Shown here: positions 22,339 through 31,606 of the stretch, in pieces
How positions within the stretch are numbered: position 1 is the first letter of the stretch
Layout: the number at the start of each line of letters is the position of its first letter
From: Aaosphaeria pasadenensis
Lineage: Eukaryota; Ascomycota; Dothideomycetes; Pleosporales
Assembly (NCBI GenBank): GCA_022813625.1
Contig: JAKLMB010000004.1
Location: 744,001-808,000 of the forward strand
Length of the DNA: 64,000 bases
Direction: 5' to 3'
Program-made: the position numbers and the translations under genes
The notes under the pieces: model-generated
What the model was told of the DNA's origin: nothing
Database searches by the model: none
The model's input: only the letters and a program-made list of their open reading frames with translations

Positions 22339-23575
22339 TTACAATTCTGTTTTCTCCTCAAAATTCACCTCTCTCTTCTGTTTCTGCTCGGTCCGAGGGA
22401 AGTCAAAGTGGCCTTCTAAATCCATCCACTCTGCCATGAATGCCGTCACCAACCTTGCCCAATCTTCAACTGTGTTCATGTCCAAGTGTTCACCATCATC
22501 CTCTATCTCATGCCAGACCTTTGGAAATGGTGACGGGATGATATGTAAGATTTCCACGCCACGTGCCATAAAGGGAACGTGATCGTCGCCAATTCCTCCG
22601 CCATAGAATCGATCAGCCGGTTTGTCCGACTCGGGTAGAAATTGTGGTTCTGCGCGTGACTTCTTGTTCTCCCGCTTGGCTACGTTTGCGGGGTGGTTAG
22701 GTGACGATTTGAACATGCCCAGCCCACGTAGTCGCTTTTCGACCTCTGCCATGTGCTTGTATGCCCAATGTGTTGTTTTGAAATACGAAGGGATCGCGGG
22801 TGAAGCGGAACCCAGGAGATCGAGGAGAACAAACAAATCTATGGAATCAAGGGGTGTACGGAACGTTGACATTGCTGGGTGATAAGTGAACTCCCAATCG
22901 GCTGCTAGGGCTCTATATGTTGGGAATTTGTTAGCACGCTTTGAATGCTAGGCTCCAAGATTCGTATACATACCTTGCACCATACAAGCTGTCCTCATCT
23001 GTCCAGCTTAAGAATGCCTCCTCCCCATCAAGTAGGAGGATCTGAACACCCTGTTGTTCGTCTAGTTCGAGCGAATCAGCCGTAGCCTCCCACTTCTTCG
23101 TCAACGCTTTATCGATAGACCTCGCTGCATGTAGCAACATTGCGCATGGTGCCGCGCTGTCTATTGCGCCGATGAATCCTTCTGGCGATATCTTGCTGTC
23201 GTAATGTGCCACCATCGCCAATCTCCCAACATCCCCTGGTCTCGTACCTGGCGGATCTCTGGTCGCAATAAGGTTCCGGAACGGCACTTCAAGACCATTG
23301 CTTAAAGGGGTCGTAGACGTAGAATTGTGAAACTCAAGCGTCCATTCCGGGAGTTCCTTCTTGAAGAAGTCAACGAAGTGTTGTAGAACGGCAGCATTCC
23401 CAGGCGTTCCAGACACTCGCGTGCGTAATATGGGTGCTAGGATGGCACCAGTCTTTATGTCGAAATCAGTACCAGAGCTCGGTAGCTTTTGGAGCGTCTC
23501 ATCGCTGAGGGGGGTGTAGGCGGAGCAAGCGGCGGAGAAGAGTAAGACCAGTGACAGACCCCCGAATAGCAACAT
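22339..23575 (-). CDS. secreted glutaminyl-peptide cyclotransferase-like (M28)
   Basis: Two exons, 23575-22974 and 22912-22339, phase 2, for 391 residues. An N-terminal signal peptide of ~19 residues is clear (hydrophobic core LLFGGLSLVLLFSAACS). Zinc-site residues typical of the M28 fold follow: HYDS (His124, Asp126), a second Asp in IGAIDSAAP, the GEEAF glutamates and the DDHVPF histidine. Mammalian QPCT uses the same fold to cyclise N-terminal Gln or Glu to pyroglutamate. In fungi the homologs are secreted or secretory-pathway proteins. An aminopeptidase role is the alternative, but the single-zinc pattern and DDHVPF favour the cyclase. The window gives no partner genes. Confidence 0.85.
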
Positions 23576-24053
23576 CTTGCCTAACGGTCACATGAACAAG
23601 GTAGTGGAAGGATGGAATACGAGCGCGGCGTTATCGTCGAAAAGTACGCATGCTAAGCAGGGAGAATAATCGCTGGCTGGGTATAATCGATGTTGTCGTC
23701 GTGGCCATTATTACAATATTAAGCAAGGTGCTTTGATATCCCCGCCTTTCCGAGTTTAGCCCTGCACGTGAACGCGCGTTGACATGGATTCTATAGTACA
23801 GGACTGGAGTATCTTAACAGTTCGAACATGAATCCAGTTATGGGGCCTGGGTTTATTCTTTGATAGACGTGGAATCCGTAGTTTGGCGAGTTCCATTGTA
23901 CTCTCACAATGATATTTATTCGAACCTAGTTGGCCACTACCATGATCCCAGCTTCAAGATATCTCGAGTGCCAAGCAATCGACGAGGCAGGTTTTGCCGA
24001 CTGTGAAGTCTTCTCAAGGAGAGCTTCCAATTGCTCACGCTCCAACGTTAAAT
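23576..24053. other. divergent intergenic region
   Basis: This 478-bp region separates a minus-strand secreted enzyme from a plus-strand mitochondrial protein and must hold both promoters. No further gene is seen. Confidence 0.5.
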
Positions 24054-25117
24054 ATGAATTCCCAATTGCACTTTTTCGCTCGGGCGATCTATAGATCGAC
24101 ATTGCGTGGAACTTCGCAACAGGTAGCAAGGCAGCCACGATTTGCCCAGTATATGTGCAGAAGCTGTCAAAGTAAATTTTCAACGACCGCGATAAGACGA
24201 GCTTTTGGATTATCCAAAAAGGACGCTCAGAATGCCGCTGAGGCAGCCGATCGAGCTGGAAGCAAAAGTAAGAGATCTCATACGAAGACATGGGATAATT
24301 GTACTGATACGATATCAGAATATCCTTCTCGGCTCGTCATATATGATGCTGGCGACATACGCACATCATTTGTGTCCTTCTGGAAAGCGACAGCCCTCTT
24401 TCAATTCGGCGTGGTGGGCGTCTTTATTGCTCCCGTTCTTTACAGGAATGAGAATCAGCCTGACCCAAATGTCCGCCTGATGCAAGCTATCGGAGGTAAG
24501 ATTCCTCAACCATCTTACCACCTTGTCTTCGTTTCCAACATCGATAAGTTTCCTAACATCTCTTAGTCGGCATTCTGGGTGTTGTTCCAATGGCAATGAT
24601 GTCCTACCTTACATCGCCGTTTGTCAAACGCATTGCCATCGACATTCCAGCCTACGCCCAAATCTCGAGACCTAATCTTCAGCGCTTTGCAAGTACAATT
24701 CAACCAAACGCTCGTCTCGAGTTCACCACGTTGCGTGCATTTCCTTTCCAACGAACCTCCACGGTTCTTTTGCACGAGCTGCGCGCTCTTCCTTCTCAGA
24801 TGTTCCGATTCGCCAACCTTGAGCGCGTAAAGACCGAAGCGAGCATCAAGAGGTGGAAAGGAATGCCGTGGTACAGTAAGTTTATGGAGATCATCAACGA
24901 GCCAAGATGGAAGTTCTACGTGAAAGAGGGTCGCCAGTACACGATGAAGACTGGGGTACCAGGCGTTTGGGAAGAAATAGCCCAGGCTATTCAACGACAG
25001 TCCCTCAAGGAGCAAGTGGGTAAGAGCAGCGCGAAGCCAGCGAATACCTTGGCCAAACTGGTCAATGAGCCCAAGGTTAGACCCGTCAGGAGGCAGACAG
25101 CTAGATCCGCAAGGTAG
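24054..25117 (+). CDS. mitochondrial membrane protein of unknown function
   Basis: Three exons, 24054-24267, 24319-24495 and 24567-25117, in phase, giving 313 residues. The N-terminus is Arg/Ser-rich without acids for ~45 residues and includes QSKFSTTAIRRA, a good mitochondrial targeting sequence. Two hydrophobic hairpin helices follow (the second contains VGILGVVPMAMMSYLTSPF). The C-terminal half is basic. The two-helix pattern after YPSRLVIYDAG is like a conserved fungal mitochondrial family and recalls TMEM70/TMEM186-type assembly factors, but I cannot confirm membership. It likely sits in the inner membrane. Confidence 0.65.
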
Positions 25118-25755
25118 TACTGAGGAGACGACGTTCAGCATCAAACTTGGTAATGCAATGTTTGTTGTGCTTGTGTTGTATTAAACCTGTATAGAGGCAT
25201 GTCTTTGTAATACTAGATGTGTTGATCGATTTAAGGAATACCCATGAATTGGGCAATAAAAAAATACATCATCGATCACGAATAGTCTTAAAATGTAGGC
25301 TAAACGTGAAATATTCAATAGAAAGACATACCTTCTACCACCATCCTCCTATTTGAGATTAGCGCCATTTCATCATAATTGTCATCAGCCACGCAACTCA
25401 AGATCGCGACACAACTCGATTACCAATTCATTGTACATGCTACTCGTACCATCGGACAAGACTTGACACATTTCCACTTTGGCCAGCAATTTATTTGTAG
25501 GTTCAAATCACAGATCATCTTATAATCACCGAAACAGTGTACGGCAAGTTGTCATCTGCTTTCTATTTTCTTCGTAAGACCGCATTGTGCTCAATTGGAC
25601 AAGTGTACTTGATACTAACCTGCACCAAGGAAATCGCGCTCAATTGAGGTAATTCAACTTGCCGGATCTGTTTATTTGCTCACCGAGCACCTTGTTGGCT
25701 TCCCAACGCCCAGACTCCACGCATAATCCTAGGCCAATTGTATTTGCTTGTCAAG
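25118..25755. other. intergenic, SOD promoter
   Basis: About 640 AT-rich bases without a supported gene; the right end must be the promoter and leader of the superoxide dismutase gene. Confidence 0.4.
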
Positions 25756-25860
25756 ATGAGGATTTCGTCGACAGTTTCGATCATTCTCTCCTCATTCCTC
25801 TTCAATCTCTCTCCCGCCATAGCATCCGAACAAGCACAACAACCTTTCGAATTCGGTACC
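25756..25860 (+). other. in-frame upstream extension of SOD, signal-peptide-like
   Basis: From the ATG at 25756 the frame stays open for 35 codons into the SOD start. It encodes a basic start, a hydrophobic core (STVSIILSSFLFNLSP) and an AIASEQ cleavage-like site. Whether it is translated depends on the true transcription start. Confidence 0.45.
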
Positions 25861-26623
25861 ATGTCTGCACCATCATATACGCTTCCTAAGCTTCCATATG
25901 CATACGATGTAAGCTTCTTTTATGTCTATAGCGACCCGTACATGAACATGTGCTCACCCGAAACGAGGCATTGGAACCCCACATCTCCGCCCAGATCATG
26001 GAGCTTCATCACAGCAAACACCATCAAACATACATCACGAATCTGAATGCAGCACTCAAGTCTCAGGCCGAGGCTGTCCACACTTCAGACATCACCGTTC
26101 AGGTAAGCCTACAGCAGGGCATCAAGTTCAACGCCGGAGGACACATCAACCACTCTCTGTTCTGGCAGAACCTCGCACCGGCCAGTTCGTCAGATGCAAA
26201 GTCGTCCGCTGCCCCGCAGCTCCTGAAGCAAATCAAGGCAACATGGGGCGACGAGGACAAATTCCGTGACGCCTTCAAAGCTGCTTTGTTGGGCATTCAA
26301 GGAAGCGGATGGGGATGGCTCATCAAGGTCGAGACTGGAAAGGAGGAACGACTTGCCATTGTAACGACGAAGGATCAGGATCCCATCGTTGGAAAGGGTG
26401 AGACGCCCATTTTTGGTGTCGACATGTGGGAGCATGCCTACTACCTCCAGGTCAGTTGAAAGATCCGCTACAAGAGGACAGACAAGCTGACCAAGTCTAG
26501 TATCTGAACGGCAAAGCTGCTTATGTTGAGAACATCTGGAACGTCATCAACTGGAAGACGGCGGAGGAGCGATTCCTCGGGTCGCGCGCAGATGCATTCA
26601 AGATCTTGAAAGCATCCATCTGA
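25861..26623 (+). CDS. Fe/Mn superoxide dismutase (Mn type)
   Basis: Three exons, 25861-25908, 25968-26450 and 26501-26623, give 217 residues from the ATG at 25861. The enzyme converts superoxide to peroxide and oxygen. Metal and fold signatures are complete: MELHHSKHHQTY, GGHINHSLFW, the GSGWGW motif and the DMWEHAYYLQ signature. A second in-frame ATG at 25756 adds 35 residues that read as a secretory signal peptide (listed separately). From the shorter start the protein begins directly before the mature fold, as in cytosolic fungal Mn-SODs. From the longer start it would enter the secretory route. A typical mitochondrial presequence is not visible, so this is probably not the standard matrix enzyme. 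Confidence 0.93.
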
Positions 26624-27022
26624 ACAAAATGATTTTCTTCAAAGACACTAAATAGCTCTCAGAATATGAAAATGATGTTCCGATCAATTCCGCTGCGTGT
26701 CTTAAGTTGTGACGTGGAGTAACCATGGCGAGTACCACAGTGTCCGGTTACCCCAGTCTTGGCATTCAAGCGCGCCGTTCGGGTACTCTCTCAAACTTGC
26801 TCAAAAGGCGCAAACAGGCTCAACATGAAATCTGGTAGACAGATAATCATATCAAGTGTCCGAACGCTTGCTATAGTTCAAATCACTTGATCAAATACTG
26901 CCTTGTCCCAAGTTCTCCGAATTCCCACTATTATATCATCACAGCCATTCACTATTCTCAGCTTCAAAGTCCATTATATACCCCAATACTTCACAGCAGT
27001 ACCAATTCAAATCAAATCAGTC
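26624..27022. other. intergenic, no gene seen
   Basis: About 400 bases between two plus-strand genes; nothing beyond likely terminator and promoter sequence. Confidence 0.4.
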
Positions 27023-27520
27023 ATGTGTAACGGATCTTCCACCCGAACAAGCCAAGGCGGCTCCATCGCTGTTCTTCGCCCAACCAAATCGGACAATAAC
27101 ACATCAGACGAATGGCGCCTCCTCTTCTCCTACGAAAACACCGAAGGGCCAGACGTCGGAACACAAATCGAGCTTAAAGGCAATGACCTTGTAACAAGGA
27201 GGCATGATGGAGGATACTGGGTTGTGATACAGTCAGTCGCCAGATCTTCAACAAATGCACAAGAAACGTTTACTGATCAAGTCTGTAGTCATACTGGTGA
27301 CATGTCTCCGTCTCCTTCGCCGATTGCGACGGGCGCAGTATCGTCTCCACCGTTCTTAATGTTTGATCTAGATGGGGAGACCGGGTCAGTCACTCGTCTC
27401 GCTCAGAAGCTAGATCTAGGAGTGGGCGAGAATGGTATTGTTGGTCGAAAAGTGTCAGTTATGACTAGCTCGCTTCGAGGACCGAGAGCTGTCGCGGAGG
27501 GTATCATTGGTTGGAACTGA
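27023..27520 (+). CDS. uncharacterised small protein
   Basis: Single exon of 165 residues from the first ATG in frame. The N-terminal half is hydrophilic with an ELKGNDL and GGYWVVIQ beta-like pattern. A Ser/Pro-rich linker is followed by a short domain with VGRKVSVMTSSL. There is no signal peptide or membrane segment. I do not recognise the family. The open frame starts well upstream without ATG, so the start is reasonably fixed. It could be a lineage-specific gene. Confidence 0.5.
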   Translation: MCNGSSTRTSQGGSIAVLRPTKSDNNTSDEWRLLFSYENTEGPDVGTQIELKGNDLVTRRHDGGYWVVIQSVARSSTNAQETFTDQVCSHTGDMSPSPSPIATGAVSSPPFLMFDLDGETGSVTRLAQKLDLGVGENGIVGRKVSVMTSSLRGPRAVAEGIIGWN

Positions 27521-28060
27521 AGCTGGTCTTCTATGGTTTGGTATTTTTATGTACCTTTTTTGGATGGTGTTCCTTGGGCATTCGGTAATCTCGAAGCATT
27601 TGTATCGGCGTTTGGATATCTGATGTTTTAAAGTCCTTCTAAGGCCACAATTAAGGACGACCAATCCTATTGTTCGGCTATGTTTCTTGTAACAATGCAA
27701 TTCCTGCCCTAGGTAGGGAATGTAACTCCAATGTGGCTAAGCTGTCTGAGATTATTTGTTAATTTACTGACAACTAATAACAAGGTACAGAGCGGCATCT
27801 TCGACCGTTAGCAATTTCAGATGAGCTAATGAACGCTATCTAATAAACTGTAGTCCAATGCTCGATCATTTGAAAAAGAAGAATTGATTTGGAAAGGTAA
27901 AATGACAACTTGCCGTTCTATTCTTGATATAGAGATTGCTTAGTTCGCATTCTCTAAATGTCTAAAATATCTAGAATTATTGATTACGATTACAAGATAT
28001 TAACGCAACTCTAGCTTCCCCATCTACAAACATTCAATTCACTCTAACCACAAGGACCGT
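27521..28060. other. intergenic, no gene seen
   Basis: 540 bases, AT-rich on the right. It lies between convergent genes, so terminators are expected; none can be pinpointed. Confidence 0.4.
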
Positions 28061-28891
28061 CTACTTCTTCTCCTCCAACTTTGGCTCCTCGACCTTCCAA
28101 AACAACCACGTAATAGCAATCGCCACCTTCAGTGCACCGGCAATCCAAAGCCCAGTGCACAATCCCGCGCTGCTCCACCCAAGCCAACTACCAGAAAGGC
28201 CTCCCAAAAATGTCAAAACGACAGCGAAAGCTCTCCGATTCCTCTTAAGGTTGCTAGACCACGGCGCGAACAGATTCGGGTCACTCAGAAGGTCGCAGTA
28301 CACGCTGGTCAAGACGTTGGTCGGCACCTCGTTGAACCCCAACTGGCGACTCGACACGATCTGGCCGCCGAAGGAAAACGCGAGGAAGCCTATTGGGATC
28401 AAGATTTTGAGGTTGACGATCTGGTTCTCGACGTTGTGTTCTGCGAGGCGGAGGTCGGCCATTTCGGGCGTCACGCCGGATTGTGCGAGCGCGGCGGCGA
28501 TGAAGACGAGAATGGCCTGTGTGAGGAAGTTGAGTGCGAGGGTGCCTTTCGCGATGGGGCGAATGTGCCGGAGCTTGCTGAAGCAGAAGACGCCGGCGAG
28601 GAAGCAGCCGATGGAGCAGATTGCGCGCAGCCACATGAATTTCTGGTGGGAGGGGAGGTAGGCCGCGCCGATGGCGAGGAAGATGGTGTTTCCAGTTTGC
28701 ATTGACACGAAGACGGCGCTCGAGTTGAAGGCGATGCTGTCACATAGTCCTGAGGCGAAACTGCAGAGGCAGACGGGTATGTCTGCCCATTGCTTGTCGA
28801 TGTCTTTGCGTAGGTCCGTAGGTCGGAGACTCCAGCCTTTCGTCTTTTCTGTTGCTGAGGATGCGGATGAGGGAGAGTCGGTCGCGAACAT
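28061..28891 (-). CDS. DUF1275 (YoaK) family membrane protein
   Basis: Single exon; the ATG at 28891 gives 276 residues. About six hydrophobic segments follow an N-terminal polar tail of ~45 residues. DUF1275 hallmarks are visible: a DSIAFNSSAVFVSMQTGNT stretch after the first helix, and a QLGFNEVPTNVLTSVYCDLL-type stretch before the fifth helix. The family is common in fungi and bacteria and of unknown transport function, probably a plasma-membrane or vacuolar protein. The gene body is markedly GC-rich (many GCG/GAC codons in the middle), unlike the AT-rich flanks, which may reflect codon choice or transfer. Confidence 0.82.
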   Translation of the reverse strand: MFATDSPSSASSATEKTKGWSLRPTDLRKDIDKQWADIPVCLCSFASGLCDSIAFNSSAVFVSMQTGNTIFLAIGAAYLPSHQKFMWLRAICSIGCFLAGVFCFSKLRHIRPIAKGTLALNFLTQAILVFIAAALAQSGVTPEMADLRLAEHNVENQIVNLKILIPIGFLAFSFGGQIVSSRQLGFNEVPTNVLTSVYCDLLSDPNLFAPWSSNLKRNRRAFAVVLTFLGGLSGSWLGWSSAGLCTGLWIAGALKVAIAITWLFWKVEEPKLEEKK

Positions 28892-30033
28892 CTTGGGCAA
28901 TCTCTTGTAGTGTGCGTTGGTGATCAATTGACGATGGACCTGTCCGTACAATGTTTTAATTATCCCTTTCCAGCGGCCTTTGATGGTATCAGATGGTATT
29001 TGAGAGGTATCCTTGGGGATTGAACTTTTTTCTGGCGGTCATGAGGTACCTCGAGCTGAGCCCGACATGTTTTGTTTTGACCGCCATGACTCTCCTTTAA
29101 TCAATTGCGCCATCAGACGAGTGACTGTCCGGAATCCTCGGCCGCGTAACGGAACGCCAATGCGATAAGAATTTTCCGCCACAGACCAATCTAGTATAGC
29201 GACCTCCAATTACGCAATGCGAGGTGTGGCTTGCACTCATTGCAGAGCAGCAAACAAGAGAGACGTTAATAATCATTAGATCAATTCATAATTGTCAAAG
29301 ATCGCCGGTTTGACAGTAATGAAAGTTGCATCGTGAGCTTGAGAAACATGGGGCATGTACGGTTGAGCCAGGTCGTTCCGCTCGGCCCGACTTTCCGCGA
29401 ATTCCTCTTCGAAATAGGTGAGTGTATTGCACGAAGCGGGCAGACCGCTTCAAAAAGGAGAGGGGGAAAATAAAAGTATTGCTCGTGAATCAATACTTTA
29501 CCTACTGCGGCTTTGTTGATAAACAAAAGAGTGATATGCGCACGCGAAGTTGGTAATTGATTTCGTGAAGCCCGAAGCAGACCACGCCCTAACACCCCGA
29601 CGTTAAACAGACGAATCTGGAATGAATAATGAGTCAACAATGATACACCGATACTATACTCAAGGAATTGATACTCGTTTGATTCTAAGCTCTAAGTAGT
29701 CATACAGTTGAAAGCGACTACATTGAATGACCCAGCCATTGAGTTGATTATGACCGGGCTAGATAATGCAATTGGACAGCCACGGGTCGTCGCAATGTTA
29801 GGATGTCAACATGTACGATGGTATCACACAGATTCATATATTATATAGTTTGTATTTTTTAAAGCACAGGGATGCATTGGCTGACGCACTCGTGGGAAAT
29901 GTATCACTGGCCCAATTATAAGCATATATAGTCTTTCAATATTATACTTTAAAAGTGGTATAATTACTAGCCCTGGAACATCTCTATAGACCAGCGAATC
30001 AGTAAACGCGCCTCTCTATTAGAGACAACATGT
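28892..30033. other. intergenic, no gene seen
   Basis: 1.1 kb of AT-rich DNA. An ORF at 29281-29640 (minus) lacks any domain, splice or composition support. Confidence 0.45.
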
Positions 30034-31072
30034 CTACTGCTTGTCTTGTGGAGGGACCACAAAGCCACTTGAGGCATATTCGACTGGGTTCTTGAGAGTT
30101 CCAATGTGCGGCCAAAGCTTGACCTCGACCTGATCACCAGGCTGCAAAAACTGTGGATTCTTCATAGCATATCCGACACCGCTTGGGGTACCAGTCATGA
30201 CGATAGTTCCTTTGGACAAGGTAGTTCCTTGGCTGATGTAGCTCACCAAGTAAGGAACTCTGAAGCATAGATCATCAATGGTTTCGTTTTGTCTAACCTC
30301 GCCGTTGACGGTGGTAGTGAGCTGTAGGACAGATGGATCCGGGAGAACTTCCGGGGAGACGATCTGAGGTCCTACGGGGCAGTAGGTGTCGAAGCCCTTC
30401 GAGAAGTTCCATTGAGGTACTGTGCCGGCGAGGTCGGGGTTTCGTTGAAGTTTGCGAGAAGAGACGTCGTTACCGGAGAAGTAGCCACCAATGTAATTGG
30501 GAGCATCGGCCTCTGTGACATCTTTGGCATCCTTGGAAATGATGAAGCACTATGGATCATTAGTCTCCATGATCCCTGCTACACACGAGCTACACAATGC
30601 TTACAAGCTCTCCCTCATAGTCAGCTTGGCTATCTTGTGCAAGCTTAGGGATGACAATTGGTGCTCCGTGGTCGTTAAGTGCGGTGTTCGCCTTGATGAA
30701 CGTCGCCGGGTATGGTGGCAATGTTCGTCCACCCTCCTTAACTAAGCGAATTGTATTAGACGAACCGATTATAGATATATAGATGTCACTATACTTACTG
30801 TGCTTGATGAAGTTTAGTCCGATGCACCTGATGATTGGCACCTCGGCGGTGGTAACAGGTCCCAGGAGCTTCTTCACCGTGACCTCTTCATTTGTCACAG
30901 TTGTCCCGTCGCTAAAGATGTCTCCATCCTTCACGTCGATCACCTTGGCTTTCAATCCAGTAGCTTCGGTCGTACTGCCGACGTCAAAGTCCTCTGATGG
31001 CAGAACTGGTTCACCCCTCAGTATCCTTCCATCGGTAGCCTCAAAACGTATCAGTCGCTTCCAGGACGGCAT
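30034..31072 (-). CDS. fumarylacetoacetate hydrolase (FAH) family protein
   Basis: Three exons, 31072-30799, 30741-30605 and 30549-30034, all in phase, for 308 residues. An N-terminal beta domain (~70 residues) precedes the catalytic FAH fold: GLNF-x2-H, FIKANTALNDHGAP, the metal-binding EGEL motif at the second junction, a YFSGNDVSSR motif supplying the metal-ligand Asp, and TGTPSGVG near the end. Members hydrolyse C-C bonds of acylpyruvates or act as decarboxylases or hydratases of keto acids, usually in the cytosol or mitochondria with Mg or Mn. The precise substrate is not readable. It is a likely catabolic enzyme with no linked pathway genes nearby. Confidence 0.87.
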
Positions 31073-31606
31073 GTTGGCTCAGTCTGTAGGATTGTCGTTC
31101 TTTAGATGAATCAATTGAAGCTGTATATGGATTTTTCGACTTGTCCGCAGTCGACAAAGGATATATAAGATGTATGTACAAGGCGATGTCGGCGTCGGCG
31201 TCGGCACTGGTGTTTGGGGATGGATGGCGTTTGGTGGGATAGTGGGGTTGGTTAGAGATGTTGCTCCGGCGCCAGTTCTGGGTCCGCAATTCTAGACAGC
31301 GGCTCATCCGTCCCCAGCGACTTTCTTACAGGGATGATCATTGGTCCTACAATCTTCCTCGGCAGTTAATAGTGCATTACATAGTTTGGGCCAGTCCGCA
31401 GGCAGTCGTTTCGGTAACTGTAGTCATGGTTTCTTTTGCTCAGGGCCAAACATGAAGACTGTTCCGATTCTTGGGCTCACATCATAGAGCAATGGCATAC
31501 ACGTGAAGGGTCAACAAAGGGAAAATGAATATTGGTTCATCAAAGAAGTCATGAGAAAATATCGTTTCGTGGGGTATCATAGTATTTCATGATTCGACAT
31601 GATCGT
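31073..31606. other. intergenic, no gene seen
   Basis: About 530 bases between two minus-strand genes: the FAH promoter, then the NOG2 3' region. Short ORFs are not supported. Confidence 0.4.

Noticed and set aside
29281..29640. 119-codon minus-strand ORF
   Set aside because: No domain, context or composition support in AT-rich intergenic DNA.
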